64,000 nt of DNA from Mytilus californianus. Lineage: Eukaryota; Mollusca; Bivalvia; Mytilida; Mytilidae. Location of the stretch: the NCBI RefSeq assembly GCF_021869535.1, contig NW_026262701.1, positions 50,409,278 to 50,473,277 of the forward strand, given 5' to 3'. Both the position numbers and the translations under genes were made by a program. A model generated the notes under the pieces. That model worked only from the letters and a program-made list of their open reading frames with translations, was not told the origin of the DNA and made no database searches. Each line of letters begins with the position of its first letter. Position 1 is the stretch's first letter. Below, one piece after another: positions 12,086 through 22,961 of this stretch.

Positions 12086-12217
12086 TTTTAAGGGAAAGAT
12101 CTTTCAATTGTTTTAAAAACAATTGAATTACTAGTTGTTAATTAATTTTATATATATTATGGGGCGTAAGACAGATAAATAAAAAAATTCCATTCACCTG
12201 TTATTTACCTGTACACA

Positions 12218-12310
12218 ATCAGCGCAAATGAAAGACAAAATCGGCGCAAGAGAAAGAAAAAATCGGCGCAAGTGTTATGCAGATCGGCGCAAATGCAAAA
12301 CGCCGATATT
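12218..12310 (+). repeat. Short tandem repeat, ~21-22 bp unit with CGGCGCAA core
   Basis: Four units containing cGGCGCAA or cAGCGCAA followed by an A-rich stretch lie at about 21-22 bp spacing. The last runs into a complementary CGCCGAT, so the final unit could fold back. Confidence 0.7.
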
Positions 12311-12494
12311 ATGACAGAGCAATTGAAACAAAAACAAACAGCTGACGCATTTATTGTAATAGTTAGTCTAGAGCGTATGGTGTTAATTGACATCCTTTTG
12401 GTGTTCAGCTCAATAATAGATTTTATATTTTTTTCCTCGTCATTGAAGAATGAAATTAGACAACAGATATTTAAAAAAAAAACATGACAGACAA

Positions 12495-13383
12495 GCACAT
12501 AGTCACGTGTGCTGAAAACAAATGGACCCTAAACCCTGCTTGTTCTTTTCTCAGCATTTCATCTAAATCAGCGATTATTCTCCTGGCTATTGCGTGTAGG
12601 AATATTTTTGCAGGCACGGATAGTAGAGATATGCCTCTCCAGTTGTTACAGTTCTTCAGATCGCCTTTCTTTGCAAGTTTATCAGGTAGTCCTTATTCCC
12701 AGTATTGCGGAATAACGTCTTCCTCTCATATTCTTCTGAATACTGAGTGTAGTATTGATGCTGTTGTTTCTACGTCAGACTTTAGGAGTTTTGCACTGAT
12801 GTTGTCTACTCCGGCTGATTTCCCATTTCTAGCTTGCTTAATTCTTTCTTTATTTCATCTATTTCTATTTTGCCTTGTGATATGACTATCTCTTTTATCT
12901 CTTCAGTGTTGTCAAATTGTGCTGGTTTGTCTGGTGGTTCTCTAATTTATAATACTTCCCGAAAGTGCTCTGCCCATCTTTCAAGTTTCTGATGTATCAG
13001 ATTTTAATACTTCTCCATTCTTACTTAAAACTGGTGTTTCACTGTTAGGTCTTTTCACACATAGCTGTTTAGTGATATTATAAACAGTACTAAGTTCGCC
13101 TAGCTTGCATGCCTCTACTGCTTCTTTGGCAAGTCTTTCAATATATTGCAGCGTGTCCTCTCTCGCCTGGTTCTCTACTTCTCTATTTAACTCAGTGTAT
13201 TCCTTCTGTAATTTTTCTTTCAATCTATCTGATTTTGTCTGGTTGCACTTGCTTTTTGTGAATCGTCTCTTTTCTATCACACTCCAGGTTGTATCTGAAA
13301 TCCATTTCTTTCCCATACTGTCCCTTATTCCTAGTACGTCAACTGCTGTTCCATTGTATACTGACATTTGGCCTGTTAGCTAG
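12495..13383 (-). pseudogene. LINE A, reverse-transcriptase region, older minus-strand copy
   Basis: Read on the minus strand, 13,367-12,981 gives an intact frame including TAVDVLGIRDSMGKKWIS and a Lys/Glu-rich linker ending VLSKNGEVLKSD. After a frame change come KMGRALSGS-like text, SAGVDNISAKLLKSD and KKGDLKNCNNWRGISLLSV. This order (linker, then early reverse-transcriptase blocks) is typical of the EN-RT ORF2 of non-LTR retrotransposons. Several stops and frameshifts show decay. The 5' side is interrupted at about 13,383 by LINE B and resumes at about 16,284-16,400. Confidence 0.85.
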
Positions 13384-15009
13384 TTACTCACATAAAGCTA
13401 AGGAGCAAGACAATACTATTTTATTTCCAGGAAAATATATATGGTCAGAAACCTCTACACAAAAACTTCAAGATACTTTATGCCAGCCAATTATTAGAAA
13501 CAGTATCAAAAAATTTTTAGACACAAAATTTAATCTTTCAGAGGACTATATTGAAAAGGCAGCTAATGAATGTTTTGATATAATAGATAATGCTGCCAGT
13601 AAATGTTTAATATTCCGTAAAACCAAGAAAAAAGTTGCACGTAAATACAAAAACAAAAAATGGTTTGACAAAGACCTGGTACAAAAACGTAAAAGCCTTA
13701 TTTCTAAAGGTGAGCTGTTATCAAAATTCCCCTGGGACCCAATTATAAAAGGGTCTTACTATAAATGTTATAAGGAGTATAATAAGCTACGTAAATATAA
13801 ACAAAGGAAATTTAAACAAAACATTCTTGACAGTCTGGATAATCTAAGGGATAATAATCCAAAGAGTTATTGGAATCTCATCAAAGAATTAAAAGAAGAC
13901 AATTCGGATGGTCCAGAACATTCTATTCAAACTAACATCTGGTTTTCATATTTTCAATCTTTAAATCTCAACTCTGACAAATTTAAAGACAGATTAGAGG
14001 AAATTAACAAGAAAGTAAAAAATTTAGAAAATAATCCAACTTTTTGTGAACTGGATTACAAAATAACCCTAAAAGAAATTTTGGATGCTATAAATAAACT
14101 AAAGAATAATAAAGCTGCAGGACTAGATGGTATCCCAAACGAGATATTGAAATCAGGGGGTAGTATATTTGCACCTGTTTTGCAGAAACTTTTTAACTTG
14201 ATATTCTGCTCTGGAACATACCCTCGCAAATGGTCATTGTCTTATATATGTCCAATTTTTAAAGCAGGGAGTCCTAGTAAACCTGAAAATTACAGAGGCA
14301 TAGCAATTAATTCATGCATTGGAAAATTATTTAACTGTATTCTTAATAAAAGACTTGACATTCATCTTGATAAAAATAATATAATTCATCCATGTCAGGT
14401 TGGTTTCTCAAAAAAGAGCAGAACATCTGACCATATGTTTGTTTTAAAAACCATATTAGATAAATATACTAACAGAAAAGGGGGAAAAGTTTATGCTTGC
14501 TTTGTGGACTTTAAAAAGGCTTTTGATAGGGTCATACACTGTGGTATTAGATACAAATTATTGGAAAATAACATATCTGGAAAATTTTATACTATTTTAA
14601 AAGACATGTACAGAAAAAATGAAATGTCGGTGAAAATGGGTAATGTACTAACGCCATCTTTCAGCTCGCTAGTTGGGGTTAGGCAAGGGGATGTTCTAAG
14701 CCCAAATTTATTTAAGCTTTTCATTAACGATCTGCCTCCAAGATTTGAGTCGAGTCCAGATGCTGTTTATATATCAATGGGCGTAGAATTGATTGTCTTA
14801 TGTACGCCGATGACATTATTATATTATCAAACACTAAACAGGGTCTTCAAAACCGACTTGATAACCTGCACACTTATTGTATTGATTGGTGTCTAGATGT
14901 AAACTTGTCCAAAACAAAAGTTTTAATTTTTAACAAGCCTGGAAAATTTTTGAAGGAATCACTTTGTTTAGATAATGAGGCTATAGAATGTGTTAACAGA
15001 TATAAATAG
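13384..15009 (+). pseudogene. LINE B reverse transcriptase (5'-truncated), N-terminal and RT part
   Basis: Non-LTR retrotransposon ORF2 lacking its endonuclease. The frame enters at about 13,384 (SHKAKEQDNT) and passes a Lys-rich linker, KAAGLDGIPNEILKSGG (about 14,108), ENYRGIAINSCIGKL (14,287), HPCQVGFSKKSRTSDH (14,388), CFVDFKKAFDRV (14,500) and GVRQGDVLSPNLFKLF (14,676). A frameshift at about 14,790 moves the catalytic MYADDIIIL block (14,800) to the next frame, which ends in a TAG at 15,007. The Met codons upstream at 13,289 belong to the neighbouring LINE A sequence, so they are not the true start. Clade not assigned. Confidence 0.92.
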
Positions 15010-16079
15010 TTAGGGATAGTCTTTACTTCTAGTGGTCTTTTTCAGCAGGGGAAAGAAGAGCTATTCAAAAAGTCCTTAAAGGCAAAATTTAAACTACAAA
15101 AATCCATGTCAGCTTGTAATCCAAGTATTGATACTGCAATCCATTTATATGATCACACAATAAAACCAATTGTATTATATTGTAGTGAAATCTGGGGTAC
15201 CTTTAAGATTAACTCTGCTGCTTGCAAGAAAAAAGGTGATTATCTATTTGAATTAATTTACATAAATGATTATTTGGAAAAATCACATTTCAGGTATCTA
15301 AAATATATTCTTGGTGTAAATAAAAAAGCCTCAAATTTGGCAGTGTTATCAGAGGTTGCAAGATTTCCTCTTTATTTTTCTGTCATTATATCTATGGTAA
15401 AATATGTACACAGGCTTAACAAATTGGACGATGGGTTACTTTATGATGCTTATGTTTGTAATAAAATTTTAGATGCAGGAAACATTAATTGTTGGTATTC
15501 ATCTATGACATATGTCCTTCAATCATTTGATATACAAAATTTGAATACAAAGCTCAATAAATTAATTAAATTTGTAAAATGTAAACTTTGTAACAGTTTT
15601 AAAACATTTTGGGGGGTCAAAAGATCTGATACCTTATCACAAGGTAATAGTCAATTAGAAAATTATTTCAACCTCAAGACTGACTTCGTAAAGGAGGCTT
15701 ATTTATCAATTAAAGATTTTAATGTAAGAAGAGCTATATGTAAATTGAGAATAAGTGCACATGATCTTAAAATTGAGAAAGATAGATATAGTTAAAAATA
15801 CATAGAGAGAAGTCAGCGTTTATGTCATCACTGCCTATCACATGGATCAAATTCTATTGAAGATGAGACCCATTTCACAGTAAGTTGTCCTTTATATAAC
15901 GAACAGAGAAAATTATTATGGGATAAAGTAAACAGTTTTTGTAATAATTTTAAAGAATTACCCAAGGATAAAAAATATTTCTGGCTGTTCACAAATGAGC
16001 ATTTACCAACTCTTATGTGCCTAGGCAATTATATAATTAAGTGTTTAGAAATAAGATCCAGGTGGATACAAAATATATA
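15010..16079 (+). pseudogene. LINE B C-terminal region with CCHC-like knuckle
   Basis: Translation resumes after the TAG at 15,007 and gives the thumb and C-terminal region (ASNLAVLSEVARFPLYFS at about 15,330). A second in-frame TAA lies at 15,793-15,795. Past it the same frame holds CHHC...THFTVSC (15,828-15,888), the Cys/His knuckle usual at the end of many LINE ORF2 proteins, and it stops at 16,079. Few lesions over 2.7 kb indicate a fairly young but inactive copy. Confidence 0.88.
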
Positions 16080-16283
16080 AAATAATATTTAATTATTATG
16101 CAATTATTGTTATAGTTATGTGAGACACATGATGTGTTAGGCTCTGATCCTGTCCAATATATGATAGTATTATATTATATTATATCTTGTTTTTCTTTTT
16201 TCCAATCATATTGTGCTTAATATTGTTGTAAATGATGCCCTTTATGGGTTCTTGATTAGATTAATAAAATTCTTATCCTATCT
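16080..16283 (+). repeat. LINE B 3' UTR and simple-repeat tail
   Basis: About 200 bp of AT-rich 3' UTR follows the ORF2 stop. It ends in 'aataaaattct' and a short TATCT-type repeat, as often seen at LINE 3' ends. A shared CTGTT lies just outside both ends (about 13,372 and 16,291), too short to be a firm target-site duplication. Confidence 0.8.
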
Positions 16284-16400
16284 TATCTTATACTGTTTTA
16301 ACTTTTTATTGAGATCTGGACCGATGTTGTCGTTGTTTTCATTGATAGTTTGTAATGTTTGGTATTTATTACGTATGTTGATGTTACGTTAACGGTGTAC
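16284..16400 (-). pseudogene. LINE A, 5' continuation displaced by LINE B
   Basis: On the minus strand this reads RNKYQTLQTINENN and PDLNKKLKQ, which fits the sequence normally found just before the linker seen at 13,367. The two pieces of LINE A are thus separated by the 2.9-kb LINE B insertion. Confidence 0.7.
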
Positions 16401-16679
16401 CATAATAGTTTTTACAGAGTAATGTTACACCATATCCGAGGGACTAAAAAGAAAAGTACTTCCTGTATTTTTTGCTTTATTTTCAGGTTAATATTCTCGT
16501 TTATAGCACTTAATTCTATTCTTTGATTTTGTGGCCCATTTTTCTCTATTCTTTTTTCACATGAAAAATCGTTATCAGCACATGCATACCTAGTGAAGCT
16601 GAAAAGAGCAAGAACATAATTATGCTAGTAATCAAGTTATACAAAAAAAACTCTGAATCACTATGTTACACAGTGAATT

Positions 16680-17568
16680 ATCCGATCGCGGATGCATGTG
16701 TACTGGAAGGAGAGCTCGTTGGGTAGTCCAACTGTTGGAGGTCAGCTGTGAAACCATCAACTGTCTTTTAGCATGGCATTGCGATGTTCTCTTCCATATG
16801 GTTCCACTGCACTATTGTTTTCGGAAAAGAGTTCTTTCGGATGTCTGTCTTGCAATCTTTCAATCTAAATGATCTACTATTTCTGGTTTCTTGTCTTTCT
16901 ACAATGTTCGAGTATTGGAAATCACTATAAAGTCTTTTGCCTTGACTTGGCGCTTTTTCTAATTTCTTTGAGGTAGTTTGTCAGTTCATATGGCCGGCAC
17001 CAATTCCTCAACCACTTTGTAGAACATAATCAGCCTCTGATGTGTTCTCTGTTACTGGAGAGGTGCATGGTAGTTCCAACTTGGAATGCATATTTGTTAC
17101 CCACCCTATTTATCTGGATTTGTAATCGTGCAGGATGAAACGTGCTCCTCTTTTCTGTATGCTTTCTATCTTCTATATTCCCCTGATGGTAAATGCATGG
17201 GTCCCAAACGACAGTACCATATTCCAATACCGATCTTACCATGGCTAGGTAGGATAATTTTTGGACTCCTGGGAACATTCTTCTCCGTAAAAACCTAGTG
17301 TACCGTTGCATTCCTTGCTTGCCAGTAATGTTTCCTGTATAGCTGATCCACTTGATCGGTCAATTGATATATTTAGAACTAGGTGTGGGTTTGTTTGAAC
17401 TTACTCTAATATGTGGTTGTGTTGTTGATAGAATTGTGTTGATTTTTGTTTAAAGCTCATTATGCAAGTTAATTTCATTCCCCAATTGATGCCCGTACTT
17501 CCAGAGCTTTCATTTGAGAATTTGATGGATTCGTGGGGTTGATTTCTCGATAAAGAAGACAGTCGTCT
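16680..17568 (-). pseudogene. LINE C (jockey/CR1-like) 3' half
   Basis: Minus-strand reading from 17,568 gives the catalytic block TDDCLLYREI, then after frame changes LGFY-like text and RFLRRRMFPGVQKLSYLAMV plus LEYGTVVWDP (17,290-17,200). A degenerate C-terminus with QRLIMFYKVVEELV (about 17,040) and LLPVHMHPRSDN (about 16,690) follows. This order is that of jockey/CR1-type ORF2 proteins. Several frameshifts and stops are present. Confidence 0.85.
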
Positions 17569-17574
17569 GTAAAT

Positions 17575-17884
17575 GAGGGTCGTAATTGGGGTACCTTCTT
17601 GACGAATAACGGTAAAAAAATCTTGCCAAAAGACGTTAACGGTAATTTTTGGTGCATGACGATAAAATGTACACTTTCTTTAAGACGATAAAAAAACGAC
17701 TGATTTTGACGAATCACGTTAAATTTTCTCCAAAAATAACGGTAACGATAATTATTTGAGACCTCTGACGAATCACGATAACGATATTTTGACGAATCAC
17801 GGTAAAATTTTAACCAATTTGACGCTAACGGTAGCCGAAAAATGACCGTTTGACCGTTGACGGTAAAGGGCATTCCCACCCCCC
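17575..17884. mobile_element. 310-bp MITE-like element inserted in LINE C
   Basis: The insert is flanked by GTAAAT at 17,569-17,574 and 17,885-17,890. Deleting the insert and one GTAAAT restores the LINE C frame exactly across the catalytic motif (LLF joined to TDDCLLYR). The ends are weakly inverted (start GAGGGTCGTAAT, end complement GGGGGTGGGAAT). Inside are repeated TTTGACGAATCACG and AACGGTAA units. No protein is encoded; the minus-strand open frame across it is incidental. Confidence 0.9.
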
Positions 17885-17890
17885 GTAAAT

Positions 17891-18590
17891 AGCAGGACTT
17901 GGGATTTTACACATTCCGTGTGGTCGTCATGTGGAAGGGAGAAGAGACGCGGGTCTAGTTTTGTGCCTTATGGTACACTAGAGTCTATATACGTGGTTAT
18001 GTCCTGAATGCTCACCTTCAACAACAACCGGCATAATCTGTTTTTGCAGGAATGACGCTAACCATTCATTCAAATTTCCATCTATTCCATAGCTTTTAGT
18101 TTAGCTTTGCCAGGAGTTTGTCGTGAAGCACAGTATCGAATGCCTTTGAAAAATTCTAACATGGCCATGTCAAGTTGAATGCTATTGTCAAAGTTCTTTA
18201 TTAGATCTTCTGTTGTGTCGGAGTAGCCTGCCTATCTGAATTCATAATTTGAATTTGTCAGTATTTGTCAGTCTTTTCCATGTTTTTTAGAATGTCACGG
18301 TTTGTAGATTACGGTGTTCCAATATTTTCGGGATACACAGGTCAGTGAGACTGGCAAGTAATTTTCTTCGCTGTGGACATCTCCCTTCTTAAAAACTGGA
18401 GCTATGTTTGAACCTAACCAATCTTCGGGTAGGCCATGATGGCCACTCTCTGTTGATTTTATTTTTGAAAGCCGTTGGTAGTGATTCTAGGTGCAACGTT
18501 CCTCTACAGTTTTTAGGACGGTGTTTGGAATTCCATAGAGTCCCGTTGGTGTAGATGGATAAACATTTTTTATAATGTGTGAACGCCGTC
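17891..18590 (-). pseudogene. LINE C 5' half (reverse-transcriptase blocks 1-4)
   Basis: The minus strand reads PSTPTGLYGIPNTVLKTVEE, EDWLGSNIAPVFKKGDVHSE, YLPVSLTCVS, LDMAMLEFF-KAFDTVLHDKLL (one frameshift), NEWLASFLQKQIMPVVVEG and a GTKLDPRLF block. These are the ordered RT motifs of a jockey/CR1-type LINE. The element is truncated at about 18,590 and lacks an endonuclease. Confidence 0.9.
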
Positions 18591-18599
18591 CGTTGTTAT

Positions 18600-19050
18600 G
18601 TCCAATTTTGACATATTTGAAGTTGTTCTTTTTTCATTGCTGGTCATGCTTTGTGAATTTGAACTTGCCGGGGAAAAAACACAGAGAAATCCAAACAAAA
18701 TTAAATTTCCCGTTTCTCCGTGCACCCGTGTCAACCATGTCAACCACTTTAATCACGAAACTGTAAAGATGTACTTATTCTTATCAACATCATCAATGCC
18801 CATCAAGTTAAAAAAAAATAAAGTATCATTCAGTTTAGGCAGTTTGTTAAATTATGCGGGGTATCGTTACACTACAGAGAAGTAAACTACTACTGTGTTC
18901 ATCTTGCACTGTGTGCTATCTTTTAACGGTAAACCCTATGAAATAGTTGGCTTAGTCAAAGGTAAAAAGTGTTATAACTTTAAAAACCTAAATCCTTTCC
19001 ACTGCGGCTGTAAGTTATAGACCGTGATGGTTAGGTTTTCAGTTACACCC
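18600..19050. other. Intergenic sequence upstream of the zinc-binding protein gene
   Basis: I recognise no repeat or gene. The + strand 95-codon frame at 18,598-18,885 has no motif and lies just outside the end of LINE C. Confidence 0.35.
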
Positions 19051-19059
19051 ATTACGACG

Positions 19060-19360
19060 GAATTCTGGGTAAGACAGATGTTTTGACAATGGCGGCTAAA
19101 ATGTTTGCAGTTCCCTCCAGCAGATTGCCTTTGTTCACAAAAACAATTCAAACAAGAATGCACAATAATTTTAAGCTTTATGAATAACAATTACATAATT
19201 AAAACACAAACAGAATACAAGTTTAAAGCTATTGTCCCGTTATAGTATCTGTAAAAACACGAACATGTATCGCTACAGAAAGTGACAACTTTTACAAAAG
19301 TTATGAACAATACATTGGTACATAGTTTTTCGACTGTCAGCTGACCACATCTTAATAAAA
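19060..19360 (+). promoter_or_regulatory. Probable promoter / 5' leader with YY1-like site and upstream ORF
   Basis: ACAATGGCGGCT at 19,086-19,097 matches the known YY1-type core (AAnATGGCGGC), which is often found near transcription starts. The ATG inside it opens a 51-codon upstream frame (MAAKMFAVPSSRLPLFTK..., to 19,244) that ends before the main ATG and is out of frame with it. A pyrimidine stretch ending TGTCAG at 19,334-19,340 could be a splice acceptor for a 5' UTR exon. Transcription start and splicing are inferred, not seen. Confidence 0.4.
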
Positions 19361-21508
19361 ATGACCAGAAACATATGCTTTGTATGTGGGAGTAGAGGTG
19401 CAGAGAATAAACTTCGTATAAAACCTTGCGACAATGAACCATATTTTCCATTCCTCGAACACCATGATCCTCCTAAAGGTTCAAGCCATCCAAGCAAAGA
19501 TGGGATTGTTGACAGTTGCAGGGTTTGTACTGCTTTCTTATGTCAACAATGGGAAGCATATGAACGTTCACATACACCTGCAATTAAAAGATTATATTGG
19601 TTGAAAAGAGCAGACAATGGCCATTTTACTGGTGCAGAAATGAGGTTGCAGGGTGAATATATAGCTCAGATAATGGGTTTACAGTACCAGCCAGGTGCCT
19701 TTGATGGAAGAACGTCTCCTATAGATATTGGAAGAGAAAGTGGAATGAGGGAGGTGTCATCTACAGTAAGACATGATAGAAGATCTGCAGAAGTTCCAAA
19801 AGAAAAGAGACACAGTACCTCAACTCCACAACAAAAACCTACCCCCAGTATACAACCTACTATGAATGTGCCTTTGTATAATTCCACAAACAGAAATCAA
19901 ATGTCCTCCCAAGGTCAGATTGTTCCAAGTGATGGAGCTCTGGATTTATCTGTAACTAAGAAAAATGAGAACTTAAAAGACTTCAATAAAAACCCTTCTT
20001 ATCTTTGTTACTTATGTGCACATCAGACAAATTCATTTGAATGTAAAGTAGTGAATTCTGTTAGACGGTCTAACAGTGAACCATATTTCCCTGTTATACA
20101 AAGCCTACCTTGTATCCCAGGATCAGTGCCTTTGAATGAATTAGGACAAGCAAGAGTTTGTGTGCCTTGTAAAAATTCATTGTTTCAACAGTGGCAAGCA
20201 TATGAAATGTCAGGAATACCTGCGCAGCACAGAAACTATAAAGTAAATGAAAATCAAGAACTTAAAATGTTGAGAGCAAGTGCAGCGACACTACCTGGAA
20301 TGCAACTGCAACAAGAAGATCTTTCTCCAGAGAAGCTTGAACATGTTTGTTACATTTGTGGAAATATTTATGCAGCAGACTTGATCAGATCCCTTTTCAC
20401 TGCTCCCTCAAATGAACCATCAATGGGAACTTTATTTTTCCCATTTGTCAGAGAATTGAGTAGGCCTGCAGGTGCTGAGCCCCTGCGATCAGATGGTTCT
20501 GTTTTAGCTTGTAGAAATTGTTATGAAGCTTTGTACAAGCAGTGGCAACTTCAAGAAATGGAAAGAATACCACTTGCACAGAGACAATATACATTATCCT
20601 TTCTTGGAACAAAAACTGATTTGCTTGACAGTTCTTTCAGAGTGAAGCAAATGAAGGAAGAACCCGTGCAGAAAATTACTACTGGAAGAGAGACAAAATC
20701 ACCAAAACCAGATTTGAATAAACCATTAAATATTCAGATCTCTGAAAACAATTCTGAAGACACAAACACCTTGTTGGCATCTCAAGGATTGTTAGCAATT
20801 GTTTCATCTGGTTCTTCTGCACAAGATGAACTCCTTATACCAAAATCTATGTCTCCATTAAGGGCAAACAAAAGTCCAGCAATAGAATCAATTGCGAAAA
20901 CAGTACCTCATCCGCTGCAGCAGGCAACAGCGATCCCCAAAAAAATATGTTTTTTGTGTGGAGAAAAATGTCGCTTATCCAAAGCCCATGTATTGTGCTC
21001 ATATCCTACAAGACATGAAGCTAAAACATTGAACAATCAAACTGTTCCATTTTTTCCCTTTTTAGCTAATAGGGAACCAGCACCAAAAGGTGAACCAATG
21101 ACGGAAGATGGAACTGTTATTTCCTGTGATGTTTGCTTTCATATCTTAATTCAACAATGGAATGACTATGAGGAAAACAAAACAGGAGATTCAAACAGAT
21201 GGCTTAGGAAATACACATTGCCAGATTTTGTTTGTTGTTTATGTTCAAAGTGGATGAAACATAAGAACATACAACTACTCAGTTGTAAAATATATCCTTT
21301 TCTCAAAGATATCAAGCCATCCAATACAGCTCCAACAATTGAGGATGGTTATACTGTAGGGGTGTGTAAAGTTTGTGCTCACAGTTTGAATCACCAGAAT
21401 TCTGAATACGAAAGAATGGGCGTGCCTTATGAGCTAAGGAAATTTAACTGGACAACATCACAGGCAGATACCTTAGAAATCAGAGAGGATGATTACAGTG
21501 GGGATGAG
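19361..21508 (+). CDS. Five-module double-CxxC (putative zinc-binding) nuclear protein, first coding exon
   Basis: It encodes 716 residues. Five modules repeat the plan CxxC(G) - FFPF(L/V) - Pro/Gly-rich loop with an acidic-Asp-Gly turn - CxxC - L..QW..YE....P...R.Y. The Cys pairs are C6/C9+C53/C56, C216/C219+C267/C270, C330/C333+C384/C387, C530/C533+C589/C592 and C625/C628+C669/C672. Module 5 has lost the Trp (HQN instead of QQW). Linkers are Ser/Pro/Lys-rich; ALDLSV (193-198) resembles a CtBP-docking PxDLS motif. I infer a four-Cys metal site per module and a nuclear regulatory role, but I cannot name the family. The start is chosen because an in-frame TGA lies at 19,304. The frame stays open only 2 codons past GAG|GTATTT (donor at 21,509), so this exon splices onward in phase 0, with a short unspliced form ending at 21,517 possible. 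Confidence 0.9.
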
Positions 21509-21517
21509 GTATTTTAA
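21509..21517 (+). promoter_or_regulatory. 5' splice site (GAG|GTATTT) and read-through stop
   Basis: The donor is moderate (GTATTT). If not used, the reading frame adds Val-Phe and ends at TAA 21,515-21,517, giving a 718-residue intron-retaining product. AATAAA-like hexamers at about 22,074 and in the next 800 bp could support intronic polyadenylation, but this is not shown. Confidence 0.6.
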
Positions 21518-21621
21518 AGATATGTCTCTCATTCTGTATGTTCATACATTCATGAACATACATAATCATGCGAATAAAAGGAGATGTGGGTCACAGGTCA
21601 ATGAGATAGCAACACAAATAA

Positions 21622-21835
21622 TACTGTGGATTCATTTATTTTCGTGGATACTAATTTTTATGGATTGAAGAAAAATTATAGTTTCATGGAAATTTGATTC
21701 TACAATTTTGCCAAAATCTGCATACAAAACATATAGGAAATTTGTACTTTGTTGAATATTTAAATTTGTGGTTAACCATAATTCCACAAAATTAAAGAAA
21801 ATTTGTAGCCCACGAATAGTTATGAATCTACAGTA
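21622..21835. mobile_element. TA-flanked MITE with CTGTRGATTCAT termini
   Basis: It begins TA-CTGTGGATTCATTTATT and ends GAATCTACAG-TA, and the inverted ends continue imperfectly into a TTCGTGG motif. It is 214 bp including the TA dinucleotides and has no coding capacity. TA flanks are the usual target duplication of Tc1/mariner-type elements. The same termini recur at 28,023 and 30,067. Confidence 0.8.
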
Positions 21836-21839
21836 ACCA

Positions 21840-22960
21840 AAAGACATCTAGAAGACAACATTCATATACAGTCTTCAACAATAGACTTTTCCATACAAAC
21901 TGTCAAGTTCTTAATTTTTCCTAATCTAAAAAAGTAATGAGTAACTTAAACAGAAACTATGAAAATTAACCATCAACTCCAAATTCTCAAAATAGATTTA
22001 AATCAAAAAGTTTAGATATACAATGTAATATAAATGATGCATGCACCAAGACAGCTGTACATGTATGTCAAGTGAATAAACAAATGCTGCACATGTGTAT
22101 GTGTGCTATACATAAAAAGGTATCACATCATACATGTATTCTAATACCCGATCTGATCCTTTTTTAATATCATTTACAAAAATAATATTTCTATGTTCCC
22201 CAATCCTCAATAGGTGTTGCATCAACGTTTTCAGTTCAGAAACCCTAGGGGTCAAAATCAAAACCCACAAACTTCCATTCAAATGTGTATACACTGGATC
22301 AAATTCAAAGTCAAAATGTTAATAATATGCATTACTTTTTGAAAACCTTTACTACAGGGGTTAATTATGGTAGAAATTCTCTACATAGAATTCGCAAATG
22401 TTTAAATCTAAACATTGTAAAACTCTGAAAATTCTGATTAGTTTAAATGGGTGAATTTTGTACAATTTAGATATTTAAGTTTTTGTCCCTTTTTTGTATT
22501 TTTTGTAATCTGAAATGCCAAAGCATAGTAAATGCCTTGCAGTATTTAATAGTCATACAAAGTTTTGAGCATCATGTACAATATGACAAAGTTGTTTTAC
22601 AATTTTCAATATATGATAGCTTTAATTTTGGAGCACTCTGAATTCAGCTTGGTTCATAGGTTGAAAAGGGGCACTTAACCCTTGACAAACACTTGAAAGT
22701 TCAAAAGGTTAACTAGTTTGATGTCCTAAATGGAGTAAAGTGTTAAAAGGTTTTCTGTATGACTATCTGTGCTAAACCATTGATTACCGTTGAAATTAAA
22801 ACTATATAAAGGAATAATAAAGTTGATAAAGGTCAAATTAAAAAAGATAACTGCACATGTGTTAAAAGTTCCCTACAAATGTAATTTTAAGCTCTAACCT
22901 TTATATTTAAAGAGGACTTCTTCATTGAATAAATTTTAACTCACATTTCTGTTGTAACTG
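21840..22960. other. Intron sequence, no bounded feature
   Basis: AT-rich presumed intron 1. I see no exon, RNA gene or element boundary. Confidence 0.4.
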
Positions 22961-22961
22961 C

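Noticed and set aside
12484..12885. 133-codon + strand frame
   Set aside because: Antisense to the LINE A reverse-transcriptase blocks, which explain the sequence better.
13289..13383. Upstream Met extension of the LINE B frame
   Set aside because: These codons lie in LINE A sequence (opposite strand), so the fusion is accidental.
17475..17879. 134-codon minus-strand frame
   Set aside because: Its N-terminal part is the inserted 310-bp element and its C-terminal part the LINE C catalytic region; the junction is an insertion border and not a gene.
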